Shown in pieces: positions 5,419-5,714 of a DNA stretch of 5,714 nt. The translations under genes and the position numbers were made by a program. The notes under the pieces are model-generated. The model did not search any database. It saw nothing but the letters and a program-made list of their open reading frames with translations, and had not been told where the DNA came from. Source of the DNA: Desulfobulbaceae bacterium UBA5173 (GTDB lineage: Bacteria; Desulfobacterota; Desulfobulbia; Desulfobulbales; Desulfobulbaceae); assembly GCA_002413355.1 (NCBI GenBank), contig DHWV01000099.1, positions 779-6,492 on the forward strand, written 5' to 3'. Positions within the stretch are counted from its first letter, which is position 1; the number at the start of each line of letters is the position of its first letter.

Positions 5419-5714
5419 TCAGCCGACCAGCCCGTTGATCAGCGACTTGGTCATGCTCACCGCCTTGGGATGGCGCATGATCAGCACCTCGCCGCCAGCC
5501 ATCAACATGCAGGAGGCAGTCACCGCCTCCATCATGATGCCGCGCCGCTCCTGGTCGCCAAGCAGCGCATCACTGGGCAGGGCAGCCTCTTTGGTCTTCC
5601 AGACCTCGCGGCCCAAGTTGCAGATGAGCGGCACTTGCAGCTTCTCGTCCTTTTGGGTGAGGGCAGCCAGGCGGATGCGCTCCATGACCGAGTAGGTGTA
5701 CTCGATGCCGTAGC
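5419..5714 (-). CDS. acsD: Corrinoid iron-sulfur protein small (delta) subunit AcsD, 3' end only
   Basis: The last 97 codons and the stop of acsD are present; the 5' part lies beyond the right edge. AcsD pairs with AcsC, and the cobamide sits between the two during methyl transfer to AcsB. The visible part carries blocks typical of the family's C-terminus: YGIEYTYSVMERIRLAALTQ, PLICNLGREVWKTKEA, then AGGEVLIMRHPKAV. The frame is open from the edge to the TGA at 5419-5421 with no lesion. It stands 36 bases upstream of acsB on the same strand, the start of an acsD-acsB transcription unit as seen here. Confidence 0.95.
   Translation of the reverse strand, partial: YGIEYTYSVMERIRLAALTQKDEKLQVPLICNLGREVWKTKEAALPSDALLGDQERRGIMMEAVTASCMLMAGGEVLIMRHPKAVSMTKSLINGLVG

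Overview
The window carries part of a bacterial Wood-Ljungdahl (reductive acetyl-CoA) gene cluster. All recognisable genes lie on the minus strand. In transcription order they are: the 3' end of acsD (corrinoid iron-sulfur protein small subunit), acsB (acetyl-CoA synthase), a DUF169-family gene, a two-gene toxin-antitoxin module with a YoeB/Txe-type RNase, and acsC (corrinoid iron-sulfur protein large subunit). The host is an anaerobe. The bacterial-type AcsB and AcsC, the GC-rich acs genes and the separation of acsC from acsDB suggest an acetogen or an autotrophic Desulfobacterota-like bacterium, but the phylum is an inference that the sequence alone cannot settle.

Layout from left to right. 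Positions 1-155 are non-coding and hold two related hairpins downstream of acsC. acsC occupies 156-1505. An 89-base gap with a weak hairpin separates it from the toxin gene (1595-1855), which overlaps its antitoxin gene (1855-2070) by one base. The next gap (2071-2208) holds a decayed copy of a short repeat. The DUF169 gene is at 2209-3027. The 147-base gap at 3028-3174 is full of hairpins and holds the better-preserved copy of the repeat. acsB is at 3175-5382, and acsD runs off the right edge from 5419.

The acs products act together. AcsC and AcsD form the corrinoid protein that carries a methyl group to the nickel-iron-sulfur A-cluster of AcsB. There it is joined with CO (made by CO dehydrogenase, not in this window) and CoA to give acetyl-CoA. 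All six A-cluster cysteines of AcsB and all four cluster cysteines of AcsC are present, so both look functional.

The most notable feature is the 1.4-kb block between acsB and acsC. It is clearly more AT-rich than the acs genes (hand counts of 38-40% GC against 65% in 60-base samples), it contains a toxin-antitoxin pair, and its DUF169 gene lies between two diverged copies of a roughly 46-base hairpin-forming repeat. It looks like an acquired segment that split an acs operon. Whether the DUF169 protein serves the acetyl-CoA pathway or is a passenger is open.
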